From Scedosporium boydii (taxonomy: Eukaryota > Ascomycota > Sordariomycetes > Microascales > Microascaceae), in the NCBI GenBank assembly GCA_002221725.1, contig NJFT01000079.1, forward strand, positions 62,001 to 126,000: DNA of 64,000 bases, in the 5' to 3' direction. Under the pieces are notes generated by a model. The model was not told the DNA's origin and searched no databases. It saw only the letters and a list, made by a program, of their open reading frames with translations. Numbering within the stretch: the stretch's first letter is position 1; every line of letters starts with the position of its first letter. This document shows positions 44,454 through 54,772 of this stretch, piece after piece. The position numbers were made by a program, and so were the translations under genes.

Positions 44454-46169
44454 TCAGGAGACGACGCAGAGGGCGGTGCCGGCTGCCATCAAAATATGTT
44501 AGCGCAGTGTCTTGTGTATTATAGAACCGATTGCGATATAGCAAACTCTGATAAGAAGGTTCTCCCATTCTATGTGCTTTTTGGGGGGTTTGGGGGGGAG
44601 TAGAAAGAGAGACTAGATTGCTCATACCTAAGGCGATTGCTCCAGACGTCAATCCAGCGGCGAGCCCATTAGCCAGACCGTTCCGAATATTCCCCTCCTT
44701 CATCTTGAACCGGTTGTACGAGTTCTTGTAAGATTCCACCTGCTTCCGCAGATCCTCAACCATGGCCTCATGTTCCTTGTGCTCCTGTTGGAGGCGGTTG
44801 GCCTTCTTGGTATTCGACAGGGATCGCGCAGCTGCTGGCCTCTCCGTGTAGGCTGGGGGCGGATCCGGTTCTACTCTTTCGTATATCCCTCCCATTACGT
44901 ATTCCGGATCTGTCTTTGCAGATAGTTTCAGCTCTCTAGCCTGATCCTCCTCCTTAAGAAGACGGAGGGAGCATTCTAAGTCATCCAGCTCCCGCTGCTT
45001 TTTCCGCAGCTCCTCGCGGAACCTTTTATCCATCTCGGTGATTCGTTCCGCCATCGCCTCGCGCTCCTTGGCATGCATCTCCTGCATACTCAGCCGAAGA
45101 GAGCGTAGCTCCATGTCCGCGGCGGATAGTTTAGCCTCGAGATCGTTCTGGAGGTCCTGCAGATCCGCGGCATACTGACGGTCTCGCGTTGCTGCCTGGC
45201 TAGCCATCTCCGCTCGTAGCTCGCGAAGCTGCTGGGCATGCTTCTCCCTCATCAGGCGGAGATCTCCTCCTACCGCAATTCCGGCTGCCGTTTCACCAAG
45301 GGCGCGCCCCTCATCCACGAGCTCCCGTTGAATTTGAAGGACCATAGGGGGACGACCGTCGCCCCGTTCTAGTACATGTGATACAATTGCGCGGGCCGAA
45401 CGAGCTTGCTCGACCGGACCGCACCGGCTATCCCCCGCATGCCGCAACATAGAAGCTCCGTTAGCGACTAGCGCGCCGAAGAACCTGTCGTCAGAGCGAA
45501 GCTCTGCCTCGCGAGACGATAGTAAACTTCTCCCCTCATGCCCTGCGGCGGCGCCGGCGACGCTCGGAGGGTGCAGCGGGGACGGCGCGGGCGGCCACAT
45601 AGTCGTCACGAACGCGAAACGTTCGTACGAGTGCACTCCGCACATGGCTTGGAGCATCGCAATGTTGCGCACCGCCGAGCCTCCCATGCGCACATCAGTG
45701 ATACGGTGGAGGAAAATGACGCCGTCGACGTGGACACCGTTCGCGTACGAAGCGCTCAAGTAGCTGCTCAGCAACCCCAGGGTATCGACGTCGGAGCGGG
45801 TCGTATCATCGAAACCCGGGGTGTCAATTAGGAACACACGCCGACCCTGGTCGTCCATGTAGTCGAAAATCGAGATAGAGTCCGTGCCTGGTGCTTGTCA
45901 GCGCATGTTGCGATTATCGTTTGTGCAAAAGACAAAGGGCCACCGATCTTGTGGTGTATTCGCGATGCGTACGTACATGAGAACAGGTCGTGTCCAATAT
46001 CTACCCCTTTTCCCGTGCACCTAGCCACGAAGGTGCTCTTGCCCGCGCCAGTCATGCCCATAACAAGGATGAATCTGTCGTTGGGCTTCGGGGTCGTGAT
46101 TCCCGTGAAAGAAAAAAGCCGCTGGGCTTCTTCCTCCAGCCGCCGTCCTGCATACTCCGGAACCTCCAT
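44454..46169 (-). CDS. AIG1/GIMAP-like P-loop GTPase with coiled coil (GTPase B)
   Basis: Three exons (46169-45977, 45887-44628, 44482-44454) encode about 493 aa. The P-loop is GMTGAGKST at 38-46 and the G3 motif DTPGFDD at 86-92. The segment LHRITDVRMGGSAVRN parallels LHRISDVRMQGSAKRN of GTPase A, so the two are related. TTMW at 159-162 lacks the Asp that follows Trp in GTPase A (TTRWD). Residues about 235-345 and 390-430 form coiled coils. The last intron joins SGAIAL to AGTALCVVS before a stop, giving a short hydrophobic tail. Reading through that intron instead would add about 200 residues of unlikely sequence overlapping the Cys-repeat ORF. The gene converges on GTPase A and the Cys-repeat gene. 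The shorter C-terminus is the less certain end. Confidence 0.8.
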
Positions 46170-47070
46170 CGCTGCGGTATCACGAGTGTAATAGTTGGTG
46201 GAAAGGTAAGAATGTGTTCAAGATGTGGGGCGGGGATTGAGGTGGGATGCAACAGGTGGTTAGACAGGAACTCGGGGGGGGCGGAGTTGGAATTGGAATT
46301 GGGGTGGGGGAGAGGGAGCCTTTTTGACGAATGTGATACGTCGTCTGACAGGGCAGTGGTAATGCAGATGATGTTGGGTTGGCAAAAGCAGAATTTCCCT
46401 CGAGGAATTTTCTACCAGAGAGGATGAGGTCGCTCCCACCCCTGTCCCTGTTGCCCTGTTCACGCTTCTTAATCCTCCGTACAACTTCTTTCCACCCGTC
46501 ACTAGACAGTTTTTTTTTCGTATCTTCCAACGTTCTAGCTTTTGTTTCTTTCTACACTTCATATTGGCCTGGGCCCGAGAAATAAAATGGCTGTTGCACA
46601 TACGCCCATGCCCCGGCATTGTAGCTCTTCCTGCCCTAGATGTTTGACGAGATAATGGTAACGAATGGTAAATCCATGTCGTCCACCTGGAGTTGAATGA
46701 AGCCATTTCCTGCTAGTGAGCCGCCCAATTCCACTTTAGTCACAAAATCTGCTGAAACGCCAATCAGCCAGTTCTAGAATTCGCTCGCCAGTAGTAGTCA
46801 GGAATGGAATGGCGAACTCTGCTCTCGCTATCGAAACCTCAATCTCGATGATGTGCCCACGCCACAGTACGGCGGAAATGGTGGCCGACTAGTTGCTAAC
46901 CTAGGTAGCATTTCGGACGCGATAGGGACCTAGGACTGCCCGCTCTGCCGGCTCACATATTCGGCGCAAATCAAGGTTGGCTAGGCGCACGTTCACTATC
47001 CGAAACCTGACGACGCTGATCGTCACCACCTAAGGGCCTTCTGTATGATTGAGGATTTGGCATCCCTTGG
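46170..47070. other. Promoter side of GTPase B and spacer
   Basis: About 900 bp with no supported gene. A G-rich and T-rich low-complexity patch lies at 46270-46325 and 46510-46520. Overlapping short frames look random. Confidence 0.5.
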
Positions 47071-48291
47071 ATGCTGGATCAATATTCCCAAAACGGACCA
47101 GGTATTTCTAGGAGTCGTTCCAGCAACAGCAAGCCAGGGTCATATTCATTCGGAGCATCTCGACGACAGCAAGCAACTGGCATGATTTGCCGCGCTAATC
47201 CCTCCTTGTACACCCGTGCAGTCGACCCGACGGCGGACAACTCTGATCAAGTCCGTGGCTGGCTTCAGTATTGCAAGGAGCATCATGAGGAAACCTGTAT
47301 CGAACGGGGGCCTAGACGTAGCGTCCGGCTGAAGATGACAGACTGCCTCACTAATAGAATCGTCCCTTTTCGCGACGGCGGCGAATAATACGCCCTTCGT
47401 TATGTATGGGGTGCTCCGTCCAACGAGACAGAGGCTCCCTTCGGCGGTGAGCCGCCAGGCATACTTCCAGTCTCTCTCTTGTCAAAGGTAATAAAGGACG
47501 CAATTACCATTGCGTCGGGCCCTGGCGGCAGGTTCCTCTGGGTTGACAAATACTGCATCGATCAGCGCCCCAGCCCCGAGAAAGGCGAATAGCGGCGAAA
47601 CATGCACCTCGTCTATCACTGCGGTCCATCTTCTTCACCGACGGGCAGGTCCACTTTGTGTGTCGCGGGATGCGATGCAAGGAATCGTTTTGACATGGAG
47701 AGTCACGACCAGTGGGCCGCACCCAGTTATCAGACCTCAGTCCCCTCTGCGGTGCTAAATGTTGGGGTGTTGGTCAACAAGACGAGGAGGACGCAGCAGA
47801 CTTACGCCGGCCACAAGCTGTGGAGCTTTTATGCGCATCTGTTCAACTATCGGCGAAGGCTGTTGACTTACGATTCTGACGCACTGAATGCCTTTGGGGG
47901 AATCCTGGCATGGTTCGGACACGCACACCTGTGGGTAGTGCCCGTTGCTCTAGACGGGGTTAAGAATAGCGGCAAGGCGGATGTGGACGACACACAGTAC
48001 GACTTGGGGGTTGTTAGTGGATTGTGGATGGAGGATCTTATCGGTTCCTACTTTAACAGTCCTTCCGAAAACGATATCGCGTTTCTGCGTCGAAACCTCG
48101 AGTTCCCCTCTTGGTCGTGGCCTGGATGGACAGGTCGTTTGTGTGAGCCTAGGCGAGACATGCCGAGCGTCTTCAACCAAGTTTCGGTCGCTACTAACAC
48201 ACCCTGCTTCCAGATTGACCTGGTCGATGAGAGCCATACGTTAGTCTCAAATTATTATGAGAGCGTACAGTCTGACCCGGCCGATGGTTAG
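47071..48291 (+). pseudogene. HET-domain (heterokaryon-incompatibility type) pseudogene
   Basis: The frame from 47071 carries the HET entry motifs (GWLQYCKEHHEETC, SVRLKMTDC). It then meets TAA at 47386-47388 directly before YALRYVWG, the usual YVALSYVWG block. It continues in the same frame through FLWVDKYCIDQ to TAG at 47590-47592. Soon after, the expected strand IFFTDGQVHFVCRGMR lies in another frame next to LVYHC. This implies loss of about 70-90 codons plus a frameshift. The C-terminal part (LTYDSDALNAFGGIL, LEFPSWSWPGWTG) is in the first frame again. HET proteins trigger cell death on non-self fusion. With two nonsense codons, an internal loss and a shift, this copy is very unlikely to work. 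Confidence 0.8.
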
Positions 48292-49190
48292 CCGCATTTT
48301 GCACACCACCTTAATTCCTTCTCCACGGCCATGGCATTTCATTAAAACCTCGTCGAAATTTGGTTCTGAGGGAGAATTCCGCATTAGTCCTATGTTCTGC
48401 ACCGGCGTGCCACACAGACATAGGCACGGTTTTTTTTTTTTTTTTCTTTTTTTAGCATGGTTAGTAAATAAGGTCCGAATCTTGAGTTAATGCAGATCGA
48501 GGATCGCTGGGTGCGACTGAGGGACTCAGCAAGGCAAGAAATCCGCCGGGGGTTACATTGCCGCGGTGCGTTAGAGCTCCGACGAAGCACAAGCAAGGCT
48601 AGCTTCGTGAGACACCCTTCTCTTACTTTGGTTGACTTAGATAGATCAGTGGCGATCTTAAGATGCAGGCATTTGCGAGGCTATCGTGCTGGGCCGCCCT
48701 CTGTCTCAAATGTTATATGTGTGTCTTGTGCTATCGAAACTCTCCGTTCGGAGGATGCTATGCATCTTTTTGGCTCGAAACATTTCGTCTAGAGACCACG
48801 CCCGAATTGTTGATTCCTGGGCGGGTGTTTCCGGGCTGTTGGTAGGTTGGTACTCAACGAGGAGCACAAGCTGGAGCGAATCAACATGTCCAACCGCAGC
48901 TACGGTGGAACTTGACATGTCAGGCAGCACTTTGGAAAATTAGGCCTCTTTCAGCAAGGGATAAGAAGCGGGGGCGGGGAATGGGGGAATTCCGATCCCT
49001 TCTATATGTTTTGTTGAACATTGATACACGCCCCGGGTTTCTCCCGGACACGAACTCTCCTAGTAGTCAATTAAGATCATATTCTCAAGCAGTAAGTTCA
49101 AGCCATCCGTGAGTCTTTGGGGTTAGAGAATGCCACATCTGACCGAGATACATAACACTCCCACAGCATCAAAAGAACCGTGTTCTTATA
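48292..49190. other. Decayed stretch after the HET pseudogene
   Basis: About 900 bp. A T-tract interrupted by one C lies at 48430-48453. Overlapping frames (48490-48943) contain fragments that might be HET C-terminal remains but are too decayed to assign. Confidence 0.45.
48430..48453. repeat. Poly-T tract
   Basis: A run of T with a single C interruption is seen directly, after the HET pseudogene. Confidence 0.9.
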
Positions 49191-50039
49191 ATGAGCGATC
49201 AGGAAGAGTCTGACAATGGTTCCTGCGGAGAGAGCTCCGACGATGAACCGGCCTACTCCCCGACAGAGATCGCCGATATGTTTCTGGACTTCTACAAATT
49301 CCTCACGAAGCTGCACTTCGACCCTCAAGATTCCCCCTGAGGAGGGCTGGGGCCAGCTAATCCCGGACTCCTTTGTCAGCGTCAAGTCCCAGGAAGTTGT
49401 GGACGTGCTCCGTCGCCTGCCATACCTCCGGCGAGACAACCAGCCGTTCTATTATTCGAGCTATCTCATCGATTACACCACCTTTGGAATAGAAGCTTTC
49501 AAATTCAGGAATAGTGAAATGCAGTACCTCGAGATTTGGAGCCATGATAGGGGGGAATCGTTGATCAGTCGCTCTGTGTCTATATTGCCTTCGGCTATGA
49601 AAGCGGCGGTCTCGACTTCGCCCTCAACGTCGTTGACGCCGAAGTCACCGATGATGTGCTGGAACATAACCAGGGGAGCGCAGATGACCTCCAGAGCTTT
49701 TTTGATAGGCTGAAGGAGGAGTTAACTGCATTGAAGTATATCCCTTGCGAAGGAATGGAGACGCTCTCTGTACTAGAGGTGCCTGAGAGGGACGAAGAGG
49801 TGACGGACGAGGAAATATATTCTCAAACCGAGAGGACTCATTTCCCTTCGGACTTGGAAGTCCAGTATATCCGCCAGCTATACCGTCGCTATGGTTGGCC
49901 CAATGCGTTCAGGAGGGCGGAATGCTTCAACGCAGTGAGGGAATGGAATAACTCTCTAAAAGAGAAGGGTCGGGATTACTGGCCCCCTGTCTTCCACTTT
50001 TATCAGGGCGTTTCCTGGGCCCCGAGGCCGCAAGAGTGA
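49191..50039 (+). pseudogene. Fungal-specific protein gene with two compensating frame changes
   Basis: From ATG 49191 the frame encodes an acidic start and DMFLDFYKFLTKLHFDPQ. It stops at 49338-49340, just past a run of five C. The next segment, IPPEEGWGQLIPDS to LIDYTTFGIEAFKF, is one base out of register. At a run of six G (49550-49555) the register returns to the first frame with GIVDQSLCVYIAFGYESGG, and it runs to a stop at 50037-50039. The three parts together look like one ~280-aa protein of a multi-copy Pezizomycotina family of unknown function (FLTxLHxDP, HLPY, LIDYTT). Because both changes are in homopolymers and cancel, sequencing or assembly error is a serious alternative to a pseudogene. 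Confidence 0.65.
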
Positions 50040-50640
50040 ACACGTTGTTTAAGTTATCTACATACGATACTAAGACAGAGAATTATAACTCCCGTCTACT
50101 TTCATAAGCGCAGGCATTCTCGTAGGGTTCCCAAATCCGAGCGGTGACTTCCCAGTGCAACAATGGTGATTGGTGAGCCTACGGGTTGTTTTCTTCTAAG
50201 ATTTTTTTTTTTCGACAGTTCATTAGCGGCCCTATTTACCCTAATAGACTAGCCCCTTGCAACACTTCGTAGGGATGGAGGAAGAACGCAACCAGGCTAA
50301 CTAGTAAAAGCCGAGACCTGGGCAGGGGGGTTACAAACTTTTGCCATGTAGTGTATTTGTTGCCTCGTGACCATTGTATTCATGGCTCCTTCAATCTGTG
50401 AACCCAAAGGCAACCTTGACGTCAAGAGGGACAGGGTCTTCATTTTCAACGCCCCCGGAATCCCACCGACCGTGACCTCAGCCGTTACCGTAACCTGCAG
50501 TCAGCCCAAGAAGCATCGTGTTATCAGGAGGAACATAATCAAGCAGCTGGTTCGATCTTGAAAGCTACTTAGGCAGGAAAGGCCCATCCGGCCATCGATT
50601 TCATATCGGTATCGTCCAGCTACATTAAAGGTCGTATAAA
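50040..50640. other. Intergenic, frame-disrupted gene to P450
   Basis: About 600 bp between two 3' ends. A 65-codon plus-strand frame at 50367-50561 is not recognised. An A/T-rich run (ATTTTTTTTTTTCG, about 50200) is present. Confidence 0.5.
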
Positions 50641-52464
50641 CTATAGAGGTTCCGGGAAGCGTTCGGTGACCCGAACCCACATGTTCTTCTGAAAGAACAG
50701 GTTCTTATTGACAGTTTCAATAGGCTTCGTAGGGCAAATCAGCTGCATATCGAAGCGCCGCAGGAGCTTTCGTTTGAATCCGATCAGTCTTGCACGTTCC
50801 AGACCTCCCATCTCGGGGAAGGGGCTTACCTCGACGTATATCTTGTTCAGTTCTATGAACGCCACGGGCTTCCCGCTGCAGCCCCACCTTCCCGAGCCGA
50901 AGACCAGTTCAACGTGATGTCGCCACTGCATCGATTTGGCCTCGTCGATGTCTAGCCATCGCTCCGGCCGGAACAAGTCGGCATCATCCCCGAAGATTTC
51001 TTTTGACCTTTGCACGGCAAGGAAGTTTTGACCGATTCGTGTCCCCCCTGGAATGAATTGGCCGTTGATCACATCACCTTCTGGGGGCACCTCCTTCGAT
51101 ACCAATCCAGAGAAGGGTATATTGATTCTCAGACCCTCATATATCACGGCCTGTAGCGCATCTGGTGATTAGCCGCAAGGACCTAACGTGTAAAGAAGCA
51201 GTGGCGGATACTTGCACATACTTGGAGATACTGCAGTTTCCGCCCTTCCTCCGCCTTCACCGGACTGGAAAGGCTTCCGTTGGCAGCCGCTTCGTCGATC
51301 TCATTTTGCAATTTCCGATACGCATGAGGCGCCGTCATGAGGTTCAGTAATGTGCCGCGGATCGCCGTTGCAGTTGTGTCGCTTCCAGCGATGATCTGAA
51401 ATAATATTTCTGACTGGCAGTCACGTCTTTCGACACCATGACGGATGAAGGCACCCTACGTCGCCCGATAATCAGTTCGAAGTTTTCATAGAAAATAAGC
51501 CTTTCACGTTTACTATCAGTGAACTCTCTTACTAGCATATCCTTTTCATCTTTCGCGCCAGGATCGAACCGAGCGGTAGCGAGGTCTGCAGCCAGCCTAT
51601 TTTCTCCAAAGTCAGCGCAGTCACGGTTACCTCAGGAGGAGAAAGACTTCATGTGCCCAATATCTCAACTTACTTTAGCATCATACCAAAACCTTTCTTG
51701 TCGGATGGCTTAGGCCCGGCAAATTTGAGAAATGTAGGCGAAAACAATATCTTTCCTATCCAGGGTACCTCGGCGGCTGCTACGAGGCTGGGGACGAGAG
51801 TCTCAGTCTCCTTAATATAGTCATAGACGTCGGAATCCGTCGCCAAATAGCCGAAAGCATATCCATAGGCAACTTTCGTGAGCGCATCCAACGTGAAGTA
51901 CTGCGCCGTCGTTGCTAAGTCGATGGGCTTCAGCTCAAGGTCCGTCGAGATATACTTGCGACGGATAAGGTCTACCAAAGCCCCCAACTGGGCATTTATG
52001 CCGTCCTCAAGGGAAGGGTTTTCCTTCCCACCATAGCCAAAGGACAATTTTGCCTTCAGTTTATCGTGTGCCTGCATGTCCCGGATGCTGAAGAGCGAAT
52101 TATGGTACGGATCCATCTTCATGGAATCGTACCAACTTGAACGTAGGTAGGCCGGTTTGCTGCTTGTCCTTCCCATCCGGCGAATAACTTCCGGGTCGCT
52201 CGTCAGGAGGTCGTTTGGTCCGATACGAGCGAGAGGACCGTATTTATCGTTGACAGCACGGAAGTTCTCTGCTTGCTTTCCACTGAGAGTGCTGCGCAGC
52301 AGCCAGACATACGAGAAAGAAGCTAAGGGAGGACCTTTGATGTGCCGCAATCGAAACCATGCTATTATTGAGGACAGAAGCAGGTACGCCACAAGAATGA
52401 CCACGACAGATAGGGTGAGGTTTGCGGTCAAGAGCATGTCTATGATCCACACATGGAGCGCCAT
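50641..52464 (-). CDS. Cytochrome P450, pisatin-demethylase-like
   Basis: Five exons (52464-51674, 51596-51533, 51455-51222, 51150-50830, 50766-50641) encode about 511 aa. Residues 12-40 are the N-terminal membrane anchor. Residues 308-313 (AGSDTT) are the I-helix oxygen-activation motif, E368-x-x-R371 (EGLR) the K-helix pair, and PERW the PERF-type motif. FGSGRWGC has the heme ligand Cys454. Intron borders were set by family continuity (FGMML-KLAADLATARFDP, DML-GAFIRHG, LQ-AVIYEGLR, KIYVE-LLRRFDMQL). The overall resemblance is to the PDA/trichothecene-type fungal P450 group, which oxidises diverse small molecules. The substrate is unknown. No biosynthetic backbone gene is adjacent, so a detoxifying or tailoring role is only inferred. 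An in-frame TTG extends the frame upstream; ATG at 52464 is preferred. Confidence 0.9.
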
Positions 52465-53722
52465 TCTCGATCGTGTTTTAAGTAAGTCCGAGTATAGTTC
52501 GATCAATTGTTTACTGGCAGCGGATTAAACGTGCAAAGGCAAAGGAGAGCCATCTGAACCATCTCATGTGTTTTCCGTCAAGCTGTCAGCGCCTTTATAC
52601 TTTATACACCCCGCGAACTTGCAGGGTCGTGTAACCTGATAGCTACCACTTGCAAATTAAGTGTGGGAACGTCACCGGTGCAGAATTGAGGACAACTGCA
52701 GTTCCTTTGATAAGGAATTACTAACATCACCCGCATCTGCGTTGTAACGTCGGGCTGACCTCGAGGGTGCGGCCGAGGACGGGACCCGGCGCAAGTAAGA
52801 CTTGCTCTCGATAACGTGCAGTATTCCCTGTAAGCTGGAACCAAACTCTACACTGCCATCCACTGCAGGCTCCATTAGAGAGAATAGTTTATCCACGAAA
52901 ATCGAAGCCAATCATCTGCATTCAAACTGCCACGGTAGTATGCGTAGCTTGCTCGGCATCAAGTTTCCTACTCGGCAAGCAGGTTTATTTTGCCTACCCC
53001 CACTTTTGCCATTTTCGGCGTGTAGACCTTCGATGTTCGTCGCTGTCCGTTATCCAGAGCGGCCACGGGCATTGTTGAAAGGGAGAGATGTCATTTCTCG
53101 TAATGCAGGGTCAAGTCTATCAGTAATCACATTCGACATTGCCACTTGCTCGTAGCGGAAGGGACGTCGTAATCCTGATTATACGAGGCCAGTGAAGAAG
53201 CGGCATGATAATCGTCGCCATTTCGGCACACCCGTCTCGCTGTCTTGCGGTTGTACACTGCCCGCGTTTCGGCATTCCGACAACGCCGACCTCCGACCTT
53301 CCCGGACTGGCGGCCACGGCGCGTTTGATGCTAGGCTCGGATCGACCGCCGATAGGACAACGGTGACAAACATATAACTCCCGATTTCCTCTTCCAGAAG
53401 CAAGACACAATCCAGAGGATCACAGCGGGACTCGCCGTTGATCCGGTACAGATGCGCACACGATGGCGTAGTAATCACGAAGTATAGACAAAGCTTAAAC
53501 TCTCTTCATTGTCATAATACACTGTAAACAGCCCTGCGTCAGGTGGAATACCTATTATCATGTAGAAATCTCGTCTGGTCACCTGCCATAAAAAGTACCA
53601 TATCTACGAACCAGTCTGCGATCTAATCAATCTTTCATTCAACCCAGCACTACCCCCACACTCAGAGTACTTTTAACATTATGGCTGGTAAGCTTATTCG
53701 GGATGCATGATCTTCTCCACGT
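52465..53722. other. Intergenic with a dispersed-repeat copy
   Basis: About 1.26 kb between the P450 start and the GH45 stop. It holds copy B of the dispersed repeat at about 52700-52940. Other frames (53120-53478) are not recognised. Confidence 0.5.
52700..52940 (+). repeat. Dispersed repeat, copy B
   Basis: The partner of the copy at 38868-39052, in the same orientation. The best-matching part is 52703-52812. The weaker remainder is longer than in copy A by several insertions, or has been deleted in A. No coding content is seen. No clear terminal repeats or target-site duplication could be found by eye. Confidence 0.75.
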
Positions 53723-54772
53723 TCAAGCGCCACACCCAGAAATATCCGTGAGACGCGTTGGGCATCCAACTTCGCGGTAGTTAATATCCCATCCGGTGAT
53801 ATCTCCCCCGGCCCAGTTGAATCGCCAGTAACATCCCCCTTGCAGGTCACTTGGAAGCTGGTCGCAGCCGCTGCGTCCGCCAGTAAAGCCGCCAAGGTTT
53901 GAGCCCCTATAACCTCAATGTTAGCGCTGAGTCCAAGGGGACCTAGGAAATCTTTCACACCAGACGTTACGTGAGTGCGAAAAGCTAGGGAGTTGCGGAA
54001 AAAGAATGGGACATACCAGTTATACCCGGTCCCGAACTGCCTCTCACAACCCGAGTTAAATGGGCCTGCGCCTCCACCGGGCGTGTAGATGATCAAGTCA
54101 TTCCCTCCGACATTTCCCGCTGCCTTGCCCGGGCTGACTATCTGCACAATGATCTTTTTGCCTCTGGCTGCCCCCGAAGTCCATTCAGCTTCATAGCATT
54201 TGCAGCAGTTGGCGTTATTGCCGTTATAGTCGCCACCAAACTGAATAGCGAAGCCATAGGAGAGGTTCGAATCGACTGGGATGGGCTGGAAATCGCGGCA
54301 CATGTAGGCATCTCCGCCGTCACAGCCGGTGGCGGTGGTGAGGGAAGCAAGCTGGTCGAGCGCGTTGCCGCGGCTGTTGCAGGATTTGACGACTCCTCTT
54401 TGGGAATTTAGCGGAACAGTACAATGTTTAATAAACATTCGATATGTTTGGCGGGGTTATTGTTTCTCAGGGTTATTGTTTTGCAGGGGCAATTGGGTAC
54501 GGTCTGTTCCTTACCTGTTTTGCACGATCTGGTTGGAAACAGCCGTTGAACAGACTGGCTTGCAGCTGGTCGATTGGGATGAACAGTAAGAATCAATCAC
54601 AGATGGGATTATGGAACTCGAGTTTCTGAATAACGGCAATCTTTCCATGTTGCCGCCAGATAATTATAACTTACCAATCCCAACCAGTGTAGGACTTCCC
54701 ACGGAACGTTTGCTGGGCAACCGCGGGAGCAACGAGGGAGAACAGAAAGGCTAGGACGACGATGAGAAACAT
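53723..54772 (-). CDS. GH45 endoglucanase-like secreted protein
   Basis: Four exons (54772-54675, 54565-54515, 54397-54017, 53906-53723) encode about 237 aa. A signal peptide (FLIVVLAFLFSLVAPAVA) leads to GWDCCKPVCS across intron 1, which holds the Asp of the GH45 YWDCCKPSC signature. CDGGDAYMC, SYGFAIQFGG, NCCKCYEAEW, TPGGGAGPF, SGCERQFG, GGCYWRFNW and YREVGCP follow in the family order, with the expected disulfide Cys. GH45 enzymes hydrolyse beta-1,4-glucan (cellulose) outside the cell. In known enzymes an acid Asp sits four residues before the Pro of the PGGG loop (NHFD-x-x-x-P). Here that position is Ile, and Asp lies two residues earlier (NDLIIYTPGGG). Activity may therefore be altered or lost. 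Exon 2 is only 51 nt. Confidence 0.87.

Noticed and set aside
54591..54675. Longer exon 2 of the GH45 gene reading SYCSSQSTSCKPVC
   Set aside because: The acceptor at 54566-54567 instead yields GWDCCKPVCS, the family signature with its catalytic Asp.
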